From Bondarzewia mesenterica (lineage: Eukaryota > Basidiomycota > Agaricomycetes > Russulales > Bondarzewiaceae), in the NCBI GenBank assembly GCA_004802705.1, contig SGPL01000212.1:774-52083 (forward strand): a DNA stretch of 51,310 bases, given 5' to 3'. Both the position numbers and the translations under genes were made by a program. Positions 34,540 through 47,268 of this stretch are shown in pieces (the first letter of the stretch is position 1; each line of letters begins with the position of its first letter). The notes under the pieces were generated by a model, which had not been told where the DNA came from, did no database searches, and saw nothing but the letters and a program-made list of their open reading frames with translations.

Positions 34540-35578
34540 GGTTTGTATCCGGATTACTCACACCAATCGAAGGTTCTTCATAAATCCTCATCCTCTCTGT
34601 GGTTTTACAATGCCTTTCGATTTTTCTGTTTCTGCAACGACTAACACGTGCAGACGTGTTGTACAATAGCTACCATGCTTCGACGTCCATGCCAATGTCC
34701 CCCCTTCTCGTCTTCAATATGTTCATTTGCGTACCTTTTTGGAAACAACAGTACGTGATCTCCTGCATGACCTTTTACGAATTTACGACTGTTTACGAAT
34801 TGTCGTTCGGTGTGAACGCGAGGGTATGCCCATTGCCAGATATCTTACACATCAAAGATTTACCGAATATGCTGTGAAATATGTAATAAATGTTCTTGAT
34901 TAAAATGTCCCTGTAAATTACTTCTTTTCATGCGCTCAAACAATTTGAAGACAAACTCGGATTCTGGATCCAACCATCCCGCCGAATCTGCTGTCGAAGA
35001 GTCAGCAAGTTGTGCTGACATTGCTGAACTCGGTAGCTGAATTGAGATGAACAACTAGGACGCCCTGTCAGTGCACGAGTACTTACGCTCTATCCGGAAA
35101 TTGCTGATGTGCGACACAAATGCCGGAGGCCCCGGGACAAGCAGACCGATCAGCGCGCAACACGTTATAATGTGAAGCGCAAACGGGATGCGCAGCTGCA
35201 AGTGCTGCATGAAAGAAGGATGGCATCGCACGTTTCACCTCCAAGACCTGCCGTTTATACTTCACCCATGGTAGCGCATACTAGGATTCACGCGTTTCCA
35301 GCGGACACGATTTCGATGGCAAACCCGACAAGATGCCTACAAATTACACACCAGAATGTAAGCCCATATGAACATGCATGAATTAGTACAGATCGATGAC
35401 CGGCCCAGTTCCAGTAGCAGCGAGAACGTGTCAATATTTTTGCATAGGTATGTGCATCCGCCATGATCGCCTAATTGAGTTTATGCAAACCAATCTGTTA
35501 CGAACAAGAAAGTGACTCCAAGTTAGTATGAATCTGTCACAACGAAGTTAGGCAGGTTGATCAGTAAAACACAAAAAG
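34540..35578. other. Intergenic between convergent genes
   Basis: The amine oxidase and FAD monooxygenase genes converge here. No gene or RNA is visible; it should carry both 3' ends. Confidence 0.5.
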
Positions 35579-37506
35579 TCAGACCCTGGACACCGGGATG
35601 CTCAAAAACCCATGCCCCCGTTCGGCTCGATATCCGTGCAGTCGACAAGTGCCCCCATTCCCATCCGGATTCTCTTCTAGCGTCGCCCGCTCCCGCAATA
35701 CCCCCCACTTGATCCACCAGTCCTCCGCATCTTCCCCTGCATCATAACCCCACAACCAGGCGATTTCCGCCCAGTGCTTCGCCAAATCCTGCCCCCCGTC
35801 ATCGCCATCATTATCACCATCACCATTCGCATTCTCCGCCCACGGCCGAGCGCTGTACGATTTCACGGCCGCCGCGCGCATGTCCTCGTTCCGCGCGACA
35901 CCCAGCGCGCCCGGCAAGCTCAGCCAAGACCGATTAAGAAGCTCGAACGAAGATAGTTGTGGTGCTCTGGATGCGCGGAGGTCTTCGTATGCGTAGAGAA
36001 GAGAAGAGAGTTGCGATGGCTTGCGCAGGTGTGAAAGCAGGGTGCTCAGGACGGAAGCGGACTCGAGGCAATCAGAACTCTGGTGCATAGCGCAAGGCTG
36101 CGAGTGAGAGAAAGTGATTATTAACAATGTGGGCCGAAGGACTAAGGACGCAGGGGAGATGGAAACCTACCAGCATGGGGTGTGCAGCCTGGCCGATCAA
36201 AACGAAGCCTCGTGAAGGGTCGACCCAATCCTCTACTGAAGGGTGCTCAAAACATCGTGCCCTAGTCAGCGTTGGCGCTGAATCAAGGAAGAATTGAAGC
36301 CTGAGGATGTGAGCGTCTGTTTGCAGTGTCAGGAGATGAAGAGGTGAGCTTACTGAGTATTAAGACCATCGCGTCGGACGTTGGTTGATGGCACAACCCG
36401 CCAACCTGATGACGCGCCGTGCTCGTTTTCTGGTAGATCCTCTATTTGTGCTAAATGGAACGCGTACTCCTTTGTATTCTGCACTCGCGGGGCTAAGTGG
36501 GTGGGGATTTACGACAGCACCCAAGAGATTGAGATAACTCACAATCGCATAGACTATATATGTTTCGTCAACCCTCGCTCGCCACCTGAGGAGAGAAGCG
36601 ACTCACCCATGGCATAGCACCTCTCGCCCATCCAGATCCTGTAACCCAGCTCGACGATATCCTTCATACGCGGATTATTTTCCACGCTCTCCGCATCCAC
36701 AATGCCCGTGTACATAGTCGTCCCTGTATAGATTTGACTTGTTCTTCTGTCCACAATGGGCCGGAGGATGCTGTTTGAACCATCGGCACCAATGATTAAA
36801 TCTGCATGGAGGGTCTCCCCCGTCGACAGTCTAACAGATGGCCCAGCGTTAGGACGTACATTTCTCGGCGTCACAAGGGAAGAGGTGGGCGTGGATTCTG
36901 AGGGCGGGATAATAGCAACAACCTTGCTGTTAAAAGATATATTAACACCAACAAACAGCGCGTGCGCATAGAGCATTTGACAGAGATCTCGATGCTGGTA
37001 TTCAACCGTTCAAGATTTCAGAGTGAGACCTGTATCTCCGGCTGAATAAGACGTACACCGATCATATGGAACTCGCCGCCGCTGTCCTTGAACACGTCAG
37101 ACTGCCATTCGGTGTGTTTGATCACTTCGCCGGTCCGCACTGATCCCAGCAGTCAATGCCTGCTATACACCACAGAGCATCATCCAGGATTTGTGTATAA
37201 CACTCACGATCGCAGAAGGTCGTAGTGAGTATTATTGAGCTCTGGCCTTGGAGCTTGCCATGTAATCCCCAGTCCATCAGGACTTTCACCGCGTTGGGTG
37301 GGAGACGAATCGCGCCTCCCATATTGGACAATTCTGGCGCGGCTTCGAGCAGGCGCACGCGGTGGCCATCAGATGCGAGGGCGCATGCTGAGGCTAACCC
37401 GGCCATACCTGAAGACACACAGAATCAGTGAAGCGAGGGGCGAGCAAGAATGGTACAAAGACGGACCTGCACCAACAATGAGAATGTCAAGTTTGAGTGG
37501 GGCCAT
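35579..37506 (-). CDS. FAD-dependent monooxygenase (salicylate hydroxylase-like)
   Basis: Seven exons join in phase on the minus strand: 37506-37467, 37408-37208, 37139-37057, 36994-36607, 36483-36354, 36300-36171 and 36097-35579, coding 496 residues. The GxGxxG motif is split by intron 1 ('DILIVGAGMAGLASACALA'), followed by 'VRLLEAAPELSNMGGAI' with the acidic ribose-binding residue. The DG motif is 'ADLIIGADGSNSILRPIV'. The second flavin motif reads 'GFVLIGQAAHPMLPCA', where the usual GD-A-A-H has Gln for Asp. Class A flavin monooxygenases hydroxylate aromatic or prenylated compounds with NAD(P)H. The C-terminal part is Asp/Gly-rich around 'ENANGDGDNDGDDGG'. The Gln substitution occurs in some fungal relatives, to my recollection, so loss of activity is not proven. 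Confidence 0.85.
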
Positions 37507-37563
37507 ACTATGAGGACGAGGGGAGTTGAAGGGGGGAACGCACACTGTCAAGCGAGCAGTCAC

Positions 37564-37571
37564 ATATATAT
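37564..37571 (-). promoter_or_regulatory. TATA box of the FAD monooxygenase gene
   Basis: TATATATA about 58 bp upstream of the start at 37506. Confidence 0.5.
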
Positions 37572-39378
37572 GTCAATAAGCGCGGGGCTGGTTCGATACA
37601 ATTGCGATGTAGCGCGTCAAAAAGTTAATCGCCGGATCTAGACGGGTGATTCAAAAGTATCAAGCCAGGCCTGCCTGTACAGTGGGCGATGTCGACACGA
37701 GCGATCTTGGGCACAGGTTAACGAACACAGAATAATGTTAATGAGATGCCGACGGTCACATAGCCTTCAATGTTCATTACAGTGAGTACAAACAGACCAA
37801 GGACCGCCGGGTGAGTATCGGTGGTTATGTAAACGGAGAACTCTGCGATGTGTGAAATCCAGGATTATTCTGGAAAGTCAGCCTCTTTGCCTTCAAGGCC
37901 AACTGGGGAGTGGCCTGCCGCCGGCAACTTTGTCGGATGCCTCAGAAGGGAAATCTGGCAGTTTCAAGGCTCCATGGTTCCGATGGTCTTCACATATGGA
38001 ACGGCCGTGGTTTCCTGGATGTGCTTGATTGAGGGTCATTGAGTGTATGACAAGTGTACGGAAGTGTGGGTTCGAGGATGATGGCGGTCAGTTAAAAAGT
38101 AGCCGAGACTGGTATTGTCGGAGTTTTATCATGTGCGGCCGGGACTGGCAACTGCTTAGCTGTTACTGCTACGAGTTTATTCCATCACACCGTCCGTCGG
38201 GATGCCTCAAGTGCAGCAGTTGACTTTGAGTATGTAGGTTGGCCGCCTGACTTGCCACTGGCACGTTCCATCAACCAGACCGCTGCACGAAACGAAGTGC
38301 ATGACCATGCAAACGACAAAATGAACACGCACATTAAATGTGTATGCTGCTGTATGCTGTCCATTTGCTTGTTCCGTTCTCCTATCAGTCTTAACCTCTC
38401 ACATGGCAAGAGCAAGGCTTTGCGCCCGATGGGGAGGTTGTAGTTTGGCCAAGCCATGCCAGAATCCAAGATGTACATGCGCAGGTTCCGTCCCCACATA
38501 TATTATGCACAGCAGCCTGTCCTCGACGGGGACGGGTGCAGGTAAGTATGGTACGGGTCAGCACATCCGCCGATAGACTTACCTGCTCTAATTACCTTTG
38601 GGGTGCCGCCGGGTTGCGAACTATGACTGATCACCTTCCTCCGCTTTCCAGCCCAGGAGCAATTGCGATCTTGAAGTAAGTAACTGATTTACTCCAATTC
38701 AAGACTGAAATCAAATCGACTACAGCTCAACGGCACCACCAGATGAGAAGGCCACCTCTGCCAACAGTCTACGATCTACTTTCGAGATATCTTGTTATCC
38801 AAAAGGACAAATAAAATCGGATGCAAGCGGCCTACACATACAATAGCCCCCAGCCGGCGACGTCGAGTGAGTGGTAACGTCGTTCAGATTGAACGTGAAC
38901 GTGCAGCGGCAGGTGCAGGGGGGTTCAAAAGGACCCTGAACTCACAGTGGGCACTACGCAGGGAGTACTTGAGGAGCATAGGTATATGTGTTCACAGGGC
39001 ACCCTTCTTTCCATTTTTGGAAAATCTATGATAAGTTTTGGCGGCCCGTCACTATGATTCTGCGCGGAGCGTGCTTGTGCGGCGATGGCGAACTGGGGTG
39101 ATATTTTTGGTGGCAGCGTTGCTAAACCGAGTTGAGTTCCCACTATCACATCATTGATATGTCAAGGTCTCATGCGGCATACTCTCATCTTCGACTCGAA
39201 TTGGATGTTTTGATCTGGTGTTGAACAGCTCATCCAACGATTCGCATTCAGCTCATATCACTCGGTGCCTCTGAGCGAAGTCGAGTTTCCTCCATAGGTA
39301 TACTTGATTTGGTTTCTAGCATGCCGATTTCATGACCTGGCATCATTCTGGCAAGATTTAAAGCTCACCCCCAGGTGG
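37572..39378. other. Intergenic, no gene seen
   Basis: About 1.8 kb between divergent genes (FAD monooxygenase and 7-TM protein). Short frames only; no recognisable domain or RNA gene. Confidence 0.45.
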
Positions 39379-39379
39379 T

Positions 39380-39385
39380 TATATA
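39380..39385 (+). promoter_or_regulatory. TATA box of the 7-TM gene
   Basis: TATATA 39 bp upstream of the ATG at 39424. Confidence 0.5.
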
Positions 39386-39423
39386 CTAGTGCGTCCAAGT
39401 GTACTTCGTTCGACCTCGCTTCG

Positions 39424-40690
39424 ATGTCTTCAACGCAGACAGTTTCGTCATCTGGCAGAGACCTTCTCCCCCCTCCGGGCACTGTCTGGGTGGCGGAAGT
39501 CGGCCCAGCTCTGAACTTCCTCCTGATTGGTGCCACTATGGGCGCCGCCTTGTTTACCATGTTGTTAGCCTTGTTGTTTTTCTCGACGGCTGTCTTGAGA
39601 CGGAAGCCCATATTCATCTTCAATGTCATCGCACTCTTACTGGGCCTCGCGGGCGCCATAACGAATATCTATGAAGAGGTGTGTCTCACTATTCCTTCCT
39701 GCGGTGTCGTCAGTCCACGCCAATTAACCAANTCGGAAAGGTTTACTCGCTCAAATATCCCACCGTTCCCTTTAACTCCCATGNCGCTATCGCTAAGGGT
39801 GTATTTGGCTCGCTGACACCGACATTNGTCGATTCTATCCTCCTTCTGCGACTCTATGCCGTTTTCCCTCCCCGCCAAACGCCTCGTCTCAAATTCATCA
39901 TCATCATGGGGATACCTATATTGGTCAAAATCGGACGATTGACCAATGCCGCCATCTTTCTCAATGACTACTCCNGTACCATCCGCGCCGATACGAGACT
40001 TGGGGGAGCTGGCGTCCTGATCGCATCCAGACTGCCCTCTATCAGTATCAAGTTTGAGTGGTTCGTGCAGGTATTCGACAATATGTGAGTCCGTTTTCTG
40101 AAACAACTTTGTCCCGGTTTTGACATGACTCCTAACTGGACAGATTCTCGTCTGTCANCTTCCTATCCCACGTGTACAGCCAGGGATCTTCTCAACAGAG
40201 CCGTGAGTGTATTCAGGCAAATCACGTTACTGTCGTTGCTGATGGCGCACCTTGCCTCGCAGGCATCATTTCGCAGAAAGTCAAGACTCTCTTCTGGATC
40301 TCCACCACCAACTTTGTTTTCCCAGCAATGCTCGGCATAGTGCAGATTGCAATTTACCTCGGCAAACCCGATGACCCCGTTTTGGCGATATACATCGAGG
40401 AAGTCAATTCCCATTTTACAGTCATCGGGGTTGTGTTCGCGACAGTATGGGCCGCGGAAGGGCGTTGGAAGGACGATCACCATATTCCATNGGACACTAA
40501 TGAGCGAGTATCATCCTCGCGCTTCATGGAGCTCGGGAGATTCCAACGGAAAAGGAAAGACGATATGGTTTTCTCACCTGGGGTGATGGATATNCAACGC
40601 ACAACATCCGAGTCGTCCATCGACGACGAGCCCATGACGAGGGCTGGCCCTCCTCATCACGACTTGGCGGAAAGAAAATTCAACGTATGA
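39424..40690 (+). CDS. Seven-transmembrane receptor-like protein
   Basis: Four exons join in phase: 39424-39678, 39741-40084, 40144-40202 and 40263-40690, coding 361 residues (a few unknown because of Ns). Hydrophobic segments lie at residues about 23-55, 60-85, 103-128, 138-165, 185-215, 225-250 and 270-290, giving seven predicted helices and a polar C-terminal tail of about 65 residues ('RFQRKRKDDMVFSPGV'). The pattern matches the large basidiomycete-specific family of GPCR-like membrane proteins of unknown ligand. No pheromone-receptor signature is evident. It would sit in the plasma membrane, with the Arg/Lys-rich tail inside by the positive-inside rule. Confidence 0.8.
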
Positions 40691-41550
40691 TCTGCTTTGT
40701 AGTCGTGTACTTCCCATCCTTGTTGTGCCACCCTACATATGTGCCACGTTTCTGTTTTTATATTCCACTGACAAGGTGTAACGAGTGTCACAGTATTTAT
40801 GTACCAACTTGCGTTNATTAGTATGTAGCGTGCACCTCCATCTCTGNAACGGCAACCTGCAGAAGTGCTATGCATCCCGTTTANTTCGCTTGCCGGNCGC
40901 CATGTTTTNGCCGTAANNAAGGCCATCTAAAGACAAGGGAATGCTGGATAGCNTCTCGNTCAGTTGTTATTCAGACGACAGGGAGCTCCTTGAGAGGTTC
41001 ACATCCAGTNGCATCGCCTTCGAGAGNNTTTCAGCGGGCTGTGAAGCAGAAGGGTCAGATTGATGAGAACGTGGGACAGACCGCCAGGGAAGCAAANCAC
41101 ATCTTCAGTGCACATAAATAGCATGCCTTGTGAAGATGAGAACCACACCGGATATGAATCCGTTGAGGNTGTGAACNCGAATAATCANACTCTATCAGTA
41201 CTCGTCTCCGACGCATCATCATGTGCTGTCTGAACTTGAATACGAATCAGATGGATGNAGTCGAAAGCTAAGNAGGTCGGNGGCCTACCAACCACCGCTG
41301 TAAGATTTACATCACGCCTTTCGGCCATGTCAGCGTATATGCTGACCTGAGAAATGTTGCGTACGATATTGACAAAANCNGANAATCTCGACACNTAGAG
41401 CTGTGAGCCTGAGATACCNTAACGGTAAGAAATACTGAGCCGCCCNATAGCGTCGTATATCCAATCATCTATAAAATCAATATCCCGAGCTATCATGAGC
41501 CAATCAAACAGGCATATGAAGACGATTGGCGCCCGGGACGGCAGGCCTAC
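40691..41550. other. Intergenic, N-rich
   Basis: Many ambiguous bases; no gene can be supported. Confidence 0.4.
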
Positions 41551-41640
41551 TAGACTGGTGACNGAGTCTCTAAATAGCCGGCGNAGTGATGAACAAGTCG
41601 AGTACTGGAACGGCCTCCAGTGTCCANGACGTGCTCAGCT
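41551..41640 (-). pseudogene. Small second relic related to the 13.5-kb GH5 locus
   Basis: Plus-strand TAGACTGGTGACNGAGTCTC followed by a G-C-rich match and ACAAGTCGA aligns with 13523-13574 over about 50 bases. The minus strand reads 'YLET.SPV' in both places, near the end of the GH5 remnant. It is probably a fragment of another copy, or a short repeat shared by both loci. Confidence 0.45.
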
Positions 41641-41802
41641 CTTAGAATGATCATGGTCACGACGGTACCAATGATATTCTTAGACCCCCTTCAAAATCAG
41701 GCAGACGTGATGTCCACAGCTGTACTGTATACTTGAACGGGTGATGTGAGTGCNCCGACCGACAAGTAAACGAATTGANGGGCTTGACAAGAATTGCAGG
41801 AT

Positions 41803-43969
41803 CTACACGTAGTCCTTTCGAATCATATCCGCACATTTTTCGGCCACAGCGTACACGAGCGCCTGAGGATGAGTCGCCGGAACACTGGGAAAGATGCTGG
41901 CGTCGGCAATTCGGAGATTGGGTACCCCATATACGCGAAGCTCGTCGTNGACGACCCCAGGAAACTCATCATTCTGGGGTGCCATGCGACATGAGCTCGA
42001 ATAATGATACATCGTATCCACGCCTTTCTTTATAAAAGCGTCCAAGGCGGTGTCCTCCAACGAGTCAGGAACGTTGACATTATCCAACGGGTATCCGTCA
42101 GCACGCATCTGACGAGCAAGTTGAACAGAGACTCGAAGCGCCGCTCGCAACGCAGCCCAGTCCTCGGGAAATTCCAGATAGTGCATATCACACGAAGGAT
42201 GTGCCTTGGGNTCCTGAGAGCGCAATAGTAACCGTCCTCGAGACCTTGGCTTCAGCAATCCAGCATTGAGACCAAAAAATCCTTTCGATCTATCAATGCC
42301 AGGACCCCTGGGATCAGCCATGCCACACTTTTTTTTAGTAAGTAAACGTTCATGTNCTTGAGGAAGAATGGTAACTTACAGTCATGACCGCGAAATCCGG
42401 TCGATTCTTGGGAGAGGAAGAGTCCTGATCCTCCTTCGAGAAAGCGAGAAGTCTGCCGTCGGACTCGATGAGGGAAGACATGCCGAAAATTTCCACCTCG
42501 ACCATGGTGCAGAGAAGCCAACCAGCACCCTGTCGTATATACTTATACAACTGGNTGAACAGCGTTGTTGGGCGCCTGATCATCGCCCACANCGAATCGG
42601 AGATGGGACAGTTGTAAGAAGTGGGTACCAACAGATGGTCTTGCTGAGTGAAAGAGCGAGTCAGGTGATACGAGCTATTGGTCATGGGCGCAGAGACGTA
42701 CAAGATACTCCCCTACGCCTGGAGAGTGTTTGACGANTTCGATGCCCATTTCCCGCAGGTGAGCTTCAGGCCCTACGCCACTNCTGACGTTTAGCAGAAG
42801 GAAGACTGTGTNATAGGACGTGCCTTCTTACCTGAGCATGAGGATTTGGGGCGTCCGCAATGCTCCACAAGTCAAGATGACCTCTCGCTTGGCAGTTACA
42901 GTACGTATGTGTCGTCCGTTGACNCTCTGAACATCGACGGCTTGCACGCGGATATCGCTNCCTTGCGAGAAGTGAAGTTTANTGGCCAATGCACTTGTAC
43001 AGATGTGAAGTCGATCACTCGTGGAATTGACGACGTCTTTTGGCAGATAAGCGCGAAAAGCTGACTGGCGGGCACCTGCCGAGTCGACTGTGAACTGCAT
43101 CTTGTTCCACCCTACGCTGGGTTCCAATGGTGAGTGCATGNCGCTGATGCCGGGAAATCCCATCTTCTGAACCGCCTCGGCCGCCCTGCGGAAAATNTAA
43201 GCGAGAGGCGTGATCGAGAACAGTCGCACCCAGTACGATCCACGCGTACCGTTCCGAACTTTTATATTGGTAAACATCAAACGATCGCACTTGCAAAGGT
43301 CCTATGGCAAAATTTCGAGAGATGTTGAGTCANAAGGACGATGGATGTGAAATCGAGGACTGTACCGTCGGAACCATGAAACTCTCGAGGTACGGGACCA
43401 ATCCAAGTTTCAGACTTGTTGAAGTACGGTTTCAGGTCTGAATAAGACCAGCCCCTACGTCCGTCCTGACTCCAAGCATTGTACTCGGCCGGAACGCCGC
43501 AGGTGTATTGACCACCGTTAATGCGGGTACTGCCTCCCAAGCCGAGACCGCAGATGAAGGAAAAGGAACGACCAAACTTGGCATCTGCGGCACTGTCAAA
43601 GACAACGCTGTGTTTTCCGTCCGACCAGTGATGGAGAGATGTCAGAGGAGTTCGGTTAAGCCAACTTGATGTCGTTCCCAGGCATGGATTGAGAATCTGT
43701 CTGTTCAACTAGACNATCGATGCACTTACGAATCTCCCGCATCTCCTTTTTCGACAAGCAAGACAGTACTTCCAGGATGTTCGCTGAGACGGCGAGCGAG
43801 AACACATCCCGCATTTCCACCTGACAAAAGAGCAAGGAACAAAACAAGTCAGAAGCCTTGACATCCCACGTCCAGGACTGAATGAACTACCGCCGACAAC
43901 GATGTAATCGTATTGACTGTCCAAATTTTCAACAGGTCGTTGAGTGTAACTCGGAGTGAACGGCCACAT
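41803..43969 (-). CDS. GMC-family FAD oxidoreductase
   Basis: Seven exons join in phase: 43969-43891, 43820-43730, 43664-43366, 43258-42832, 42783-42702, 42643-42380 and 42327-41803, coding 588 residues. The FAD fold starts 'YDYIVVGGGNAGCVLARRLS' with 'VLLVEKGDAGDS'. Next is the GMC signature part 'GLGLGGSTRINGGQYTCG' and 'VPAEYNAWSQDGRRGWSY'. Signature 2 is 'GALRTPQILMLRSGVGP', then 'GEYLQDHLLVP'. The C terminus has 'YHYSSSCRMAP' and 'ATHPQALVYAVAEKCADMI', which supply the two catalytic-pair positions (both His here). Relatives are aryl-alcohol oxidases, choline dehydrogenases and similar enzymes. No signal peptide is visible, so the substrate is probably intracellular. Ns leave a few residues unknown but the frame is intact. 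Confidence 0.88.
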
Positions 43970-45652
43970 AGTGTAAGAATTGAGGTAGGCAAGATGGCGG
44001 ATTGGGTAGAAAGAAGAAAGTCCCAGGCATACTTATGTACACCGTCACTTCCGGACATCAATCCATCATGCCGGACAGAGGCCGCANCAGGTCCGCATCG
44101 TACGATACTTGTTCGAATTCCCCNAGAATGGTAGCGATCACAGATTGTGCGAATTGTATCNAGAGGTTCACGGAAGCATTCAGGAGGGTTTTTTTTTGTG
44201 AAGATTCACCCCGCGGCCGTTAGCGGGGGTTTGGCGCTTGCCGTTTCAACTGTCACAGANTGTCACGCGAAGCTTCAAGTGACGTTTCAGTGTGACACNG
44301 TTTCAACTCCCTCCATGTCATGCACATATTTCCGTCGCTCGTATTCTCGTGTGATTAATTCTAAACCTCACCGGAACGACCATACTTATAAGAACATAAA
44401 CTACTTTTTCGATCAGGTTCCACCGAAATCCAGGGGCNTGGGAGAGGATACCTTCTCAAAGTGTTCAAGGTCGAATCCCAGCGCACATGCACCTAGATCC
44501 TACATGAGTTGACCGTAGTACTTAGGCTGGCATGTAGCTCGATCGGCTCTCGCCATACTTTCGCTCTTCCGACTGGCTCTGCTTTCCACCCACTCAAAGG
44601 CTCGCGGCAGCAGCACGCCCTCCCGTCCAGATCACATTTCTACCATCACGGATATCCAAGTTTCGAGTGAGCGAGGACATCNCTGCATAAATTCACAGGC
44701 GGTGCGTGATGAGTTGATGCTGAGCGCTGAGCGATAGGCGCATGGGTCATGTTGTAACAAAATGTTAAGAAGTCAAGAAGCGTCGCATTACCCAGTCCAT
44801 GTGCCTGCAGACCATAACGCTTATCCAAAAANANNAAAAGAAGCGTCGCATTGCCAGCACTGCCGCAGGCGACCATACCGAAGGAGAAACGCATGACCTG
44901 GGCTTTTCTATCATCTCGTGGACTTTCAAGTTTAGAAGCAGACTCGAGAGAAGTACACTTTCTCTGGCAACTGTCTTACCGACACGCTCAATTTTGTTGT
45001 TTCGATAGTATTAGTCACAATANCAGGAGGGAGACAACTTAGCGGCGGCCAGCATTCCTCCCCGCAGGTGCTGGAGGAGATTGAATGACTTTTTGAGCTG
45101 GAGGGGGGTTAGCCGCCCTTCCCAGATGAACGATCTGGGCGAGGGTTGTTGTGAACCGGCGCTGTGGTAAATTGATGGCCGCCGCCCGGCAGCCCGAACT
45201 TGGATGCATATCTGGAAGGCCGTCCAGATGCCTACGAAGTGTCATCCAGCGCGTATGATACTTGGATTTCGGAGACTCACACTGCGCCGTGTTTTTGAAC
45301 TCCGCGATGAAACTCTACCTTACTCACGCTCGAGCTTGTGACTTGGCACAAAGTATTTAGAGGTCTTATTTGGGTCTCACTGCCGTGTAAGCCCCATCTG
45401 TTCGCCCATATCTCTTTGATTTCAGATCTGAATCAGGTGCGCGTTACAGTCATTGTCGGGAAGTCGTCCTCAAAATGACGCATGATTCTCGTTTCTTCAA
45501 CCACGGCGATCGTTCACGACTATGCGGCAGTCTTACTGACAGCGGCAACTTGAGCTGACCCTCANTTGTGGTAACTTGCGGTATCGAGACCTAAGTGTGT
45601 CTACCGTGAGCCATACCAGAACCCATGCGTTATTGACGAGAGATCGACAGAG
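43970..45652. other. Intergenic between GMC oxidoreductase and SDR genes
   Basis: Divergent pair, about 1.7 kb. Contains the pair AAGAAGCGTCGCATT near 44780 and again near 44840. No gene recognised. Confidence 0.4.
44778..44855 (+). repeat. Short direct repeat
   Basis: AAGAAGCGTCGCATT occurs twice, about 60 bp apart, followed by CCCAG or GCCAG. Function unknown. Confidence 0.5.
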
Positions 45653-46546
45653 ATGTCGAAAACAATCTTCATTACTGGAGCATCCTCTGGTATAGGCCTC
45701 GCCTCGGCCAAACTCTTCCACGAAATTGGATGGAATGTCGTCGCCACGATGCGTAGCCCCGATAAGGACACCGAGCTTAAGCACCTCGACTCTGCCCGCC
45801 TTCTCATCCACCGCCTCGACCTGCAAGATATCAACTCCATCCAGCCCGCGATCCAGGCTGGCATCGACAAGTTCACCACCATCGATGTGCTTCTCAACAA
45901 TGCCGGGTTCGGGCAAGATGGCCTGTTCGAAGCCATCTCTCNTGAGCAGGTCCAGGCACAGTTTGATGTCAACCTGTTCGGTGAGTCCAATCGCCGTCTC
46001 TACAATACCCTCAAAGGACGAGAGTTGAATCGACNGACAGGACTCATGGACGTCACCCGCGCGATGCTGCCGCACTTCCGTGCCAATAAGGGCGGCGGAG
46101 TCATCAACGTCAGCTCTGGAGCGGNTCTTTGGTCGCTGCCGATGAACACCATGTACTCCGGAAGCAAGTTCGCGCTCGAAGGATTCACCGAGGCACTCTC
46201 CTACGAGCTTGCCTCTCAAAATATTTTCGTTAAGTCGGTCATCCCGCATGGAGGGGTGACCGCCACGGACTTTGTTGCACGGGTCCATGCATCGGCTGCG
46301 ACCGATCCCTCGTTGACCTCGTACAATGAGTTTCTGACAAAGACGACNAACTCGTTCAAGAAGATGATCGCTGGCGCATCTATTTCATCGAACGATGTCG
46401 CGCAGATGATTTTAACNGCCGCTACGGATGGGACTGACAGACTACGGTACCTTGTTGGGAACGATACGCGCGGCTTCGTCAAGGCAAGGTACGAGTCAAA
46501 GTCGGACGAGGAGTACATGTCGTATATGCGGTCGTATTTCAAGTAA
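45653..46546 (+). CDS. Short-chain dehydrogenase/reductase (SDR)
   Basis: Two exons, 45653-45980 and 46041-46546, code 277 residues. The 60-nt intron is divisible by three and has no stop, so it would read through; it has GTGAGT and CGACNGACAG ends, and removing it gives the expected 'DVNLFGLMDVTRAMLPHFR'. The cofactor motif is 'ITGASSGIG' near residue 7, NNAG at about 86-89, the catalytic Ser in 'INVSSGA', and Y-x-x-x-K as 'YSGSK'. All classic SDR residues are present. SDRs oxidise or reduce alcohols and ketones with NAD(P)H. A decayed inverted copy lies at 50.2-50.8 kb. Confidence 0.9.
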   Translation: MSKTIFITGASSGIGLASAKLFHEIGWNVVATMRSPDKDTELKHLDSARLLIHRLDLQDINSIQPAIQAGIDKFTTIDVLLNNAGFGQDGLFEAISXEQVQAQFDVNLFGESNRRLYNTLKGRELNRXTGLMDVTRAMLPHFRANKGGGVINVSSGAXLWSLPMNTMYSGSKFALEGFTEALSYELASQNIFVKSVIPHGGVTATDFVARVHASAATDPSLTSYNEFLTKTXNSFKKMIAGASISSNDVAQMILXAATDGTDRLRYLVGNDTRGFVKARYESKSDEEYMSYMRSYFK

Positions 46547-47268
46547 ATGGGAGGACATNGGTACCAGNGGGTGGCCCAGGACAAATGATGCGTAGACTAG
46601 TGATTCCTATCTTGCGGTGTAAGCCATGTCGTAACAGCCACTTTGATCTGCGGCATTCCAATCGNACGTGTCTTACTAGTAATGGCGTTGNAGCCCCCCA
46701 GCTAAAAAAGTGCCTTCGGAAAAGTGACTTTGAGTAAGATATCAACAAAACTGCCCATTTTCCAGAGCGATGTTGCAGGACCACACAGAACATATAATNA
46801 TTNCATTTTGTTTATCACCAAGTCGNCTGAAAGNGAATGAGANTACGGCCGGCTCGAGGACGAACTCGATGAGTAAGTAGCGATGTTGACTGGCCACCGT
46901 AGCGATGAGCGCTGGACCATCGTCACTTCCAAAAATGACCGACCATAAAGTTGTCAAGTGAAGTGAGCTGCATCGCGGTTAGGGGTGGTCAGAACGGTGC
47001 ANAGAAGAATGCGGGGGAGCATGCGGAAGAAGAATGAGGTCGACTTCACGAACATCGCACTATACACGANAGCGGCAAGAACGTGATAGCATTCNATATN
47101 CGGCGCANGGTAGATAGGNACGTGGGTAGGTCTAGTGAGGTATAATGTAGGTGCATGATGATCCAGGGGNTGCCCGAGATGAGTATANTGCATGTAAGTC
47201 TGTCTAAGATGGGGCCAAAAGAAATGCAGCAAAGAGAAATCATAGGTCATCCGCCTGCTCACCCGCCA
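46547..47268. other. Intergenic between convergent SDR and MFS genes
   Basis: Several Ns; no gene supported. Holds the 3' ends of both neighbours. Confidence 0.45.
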
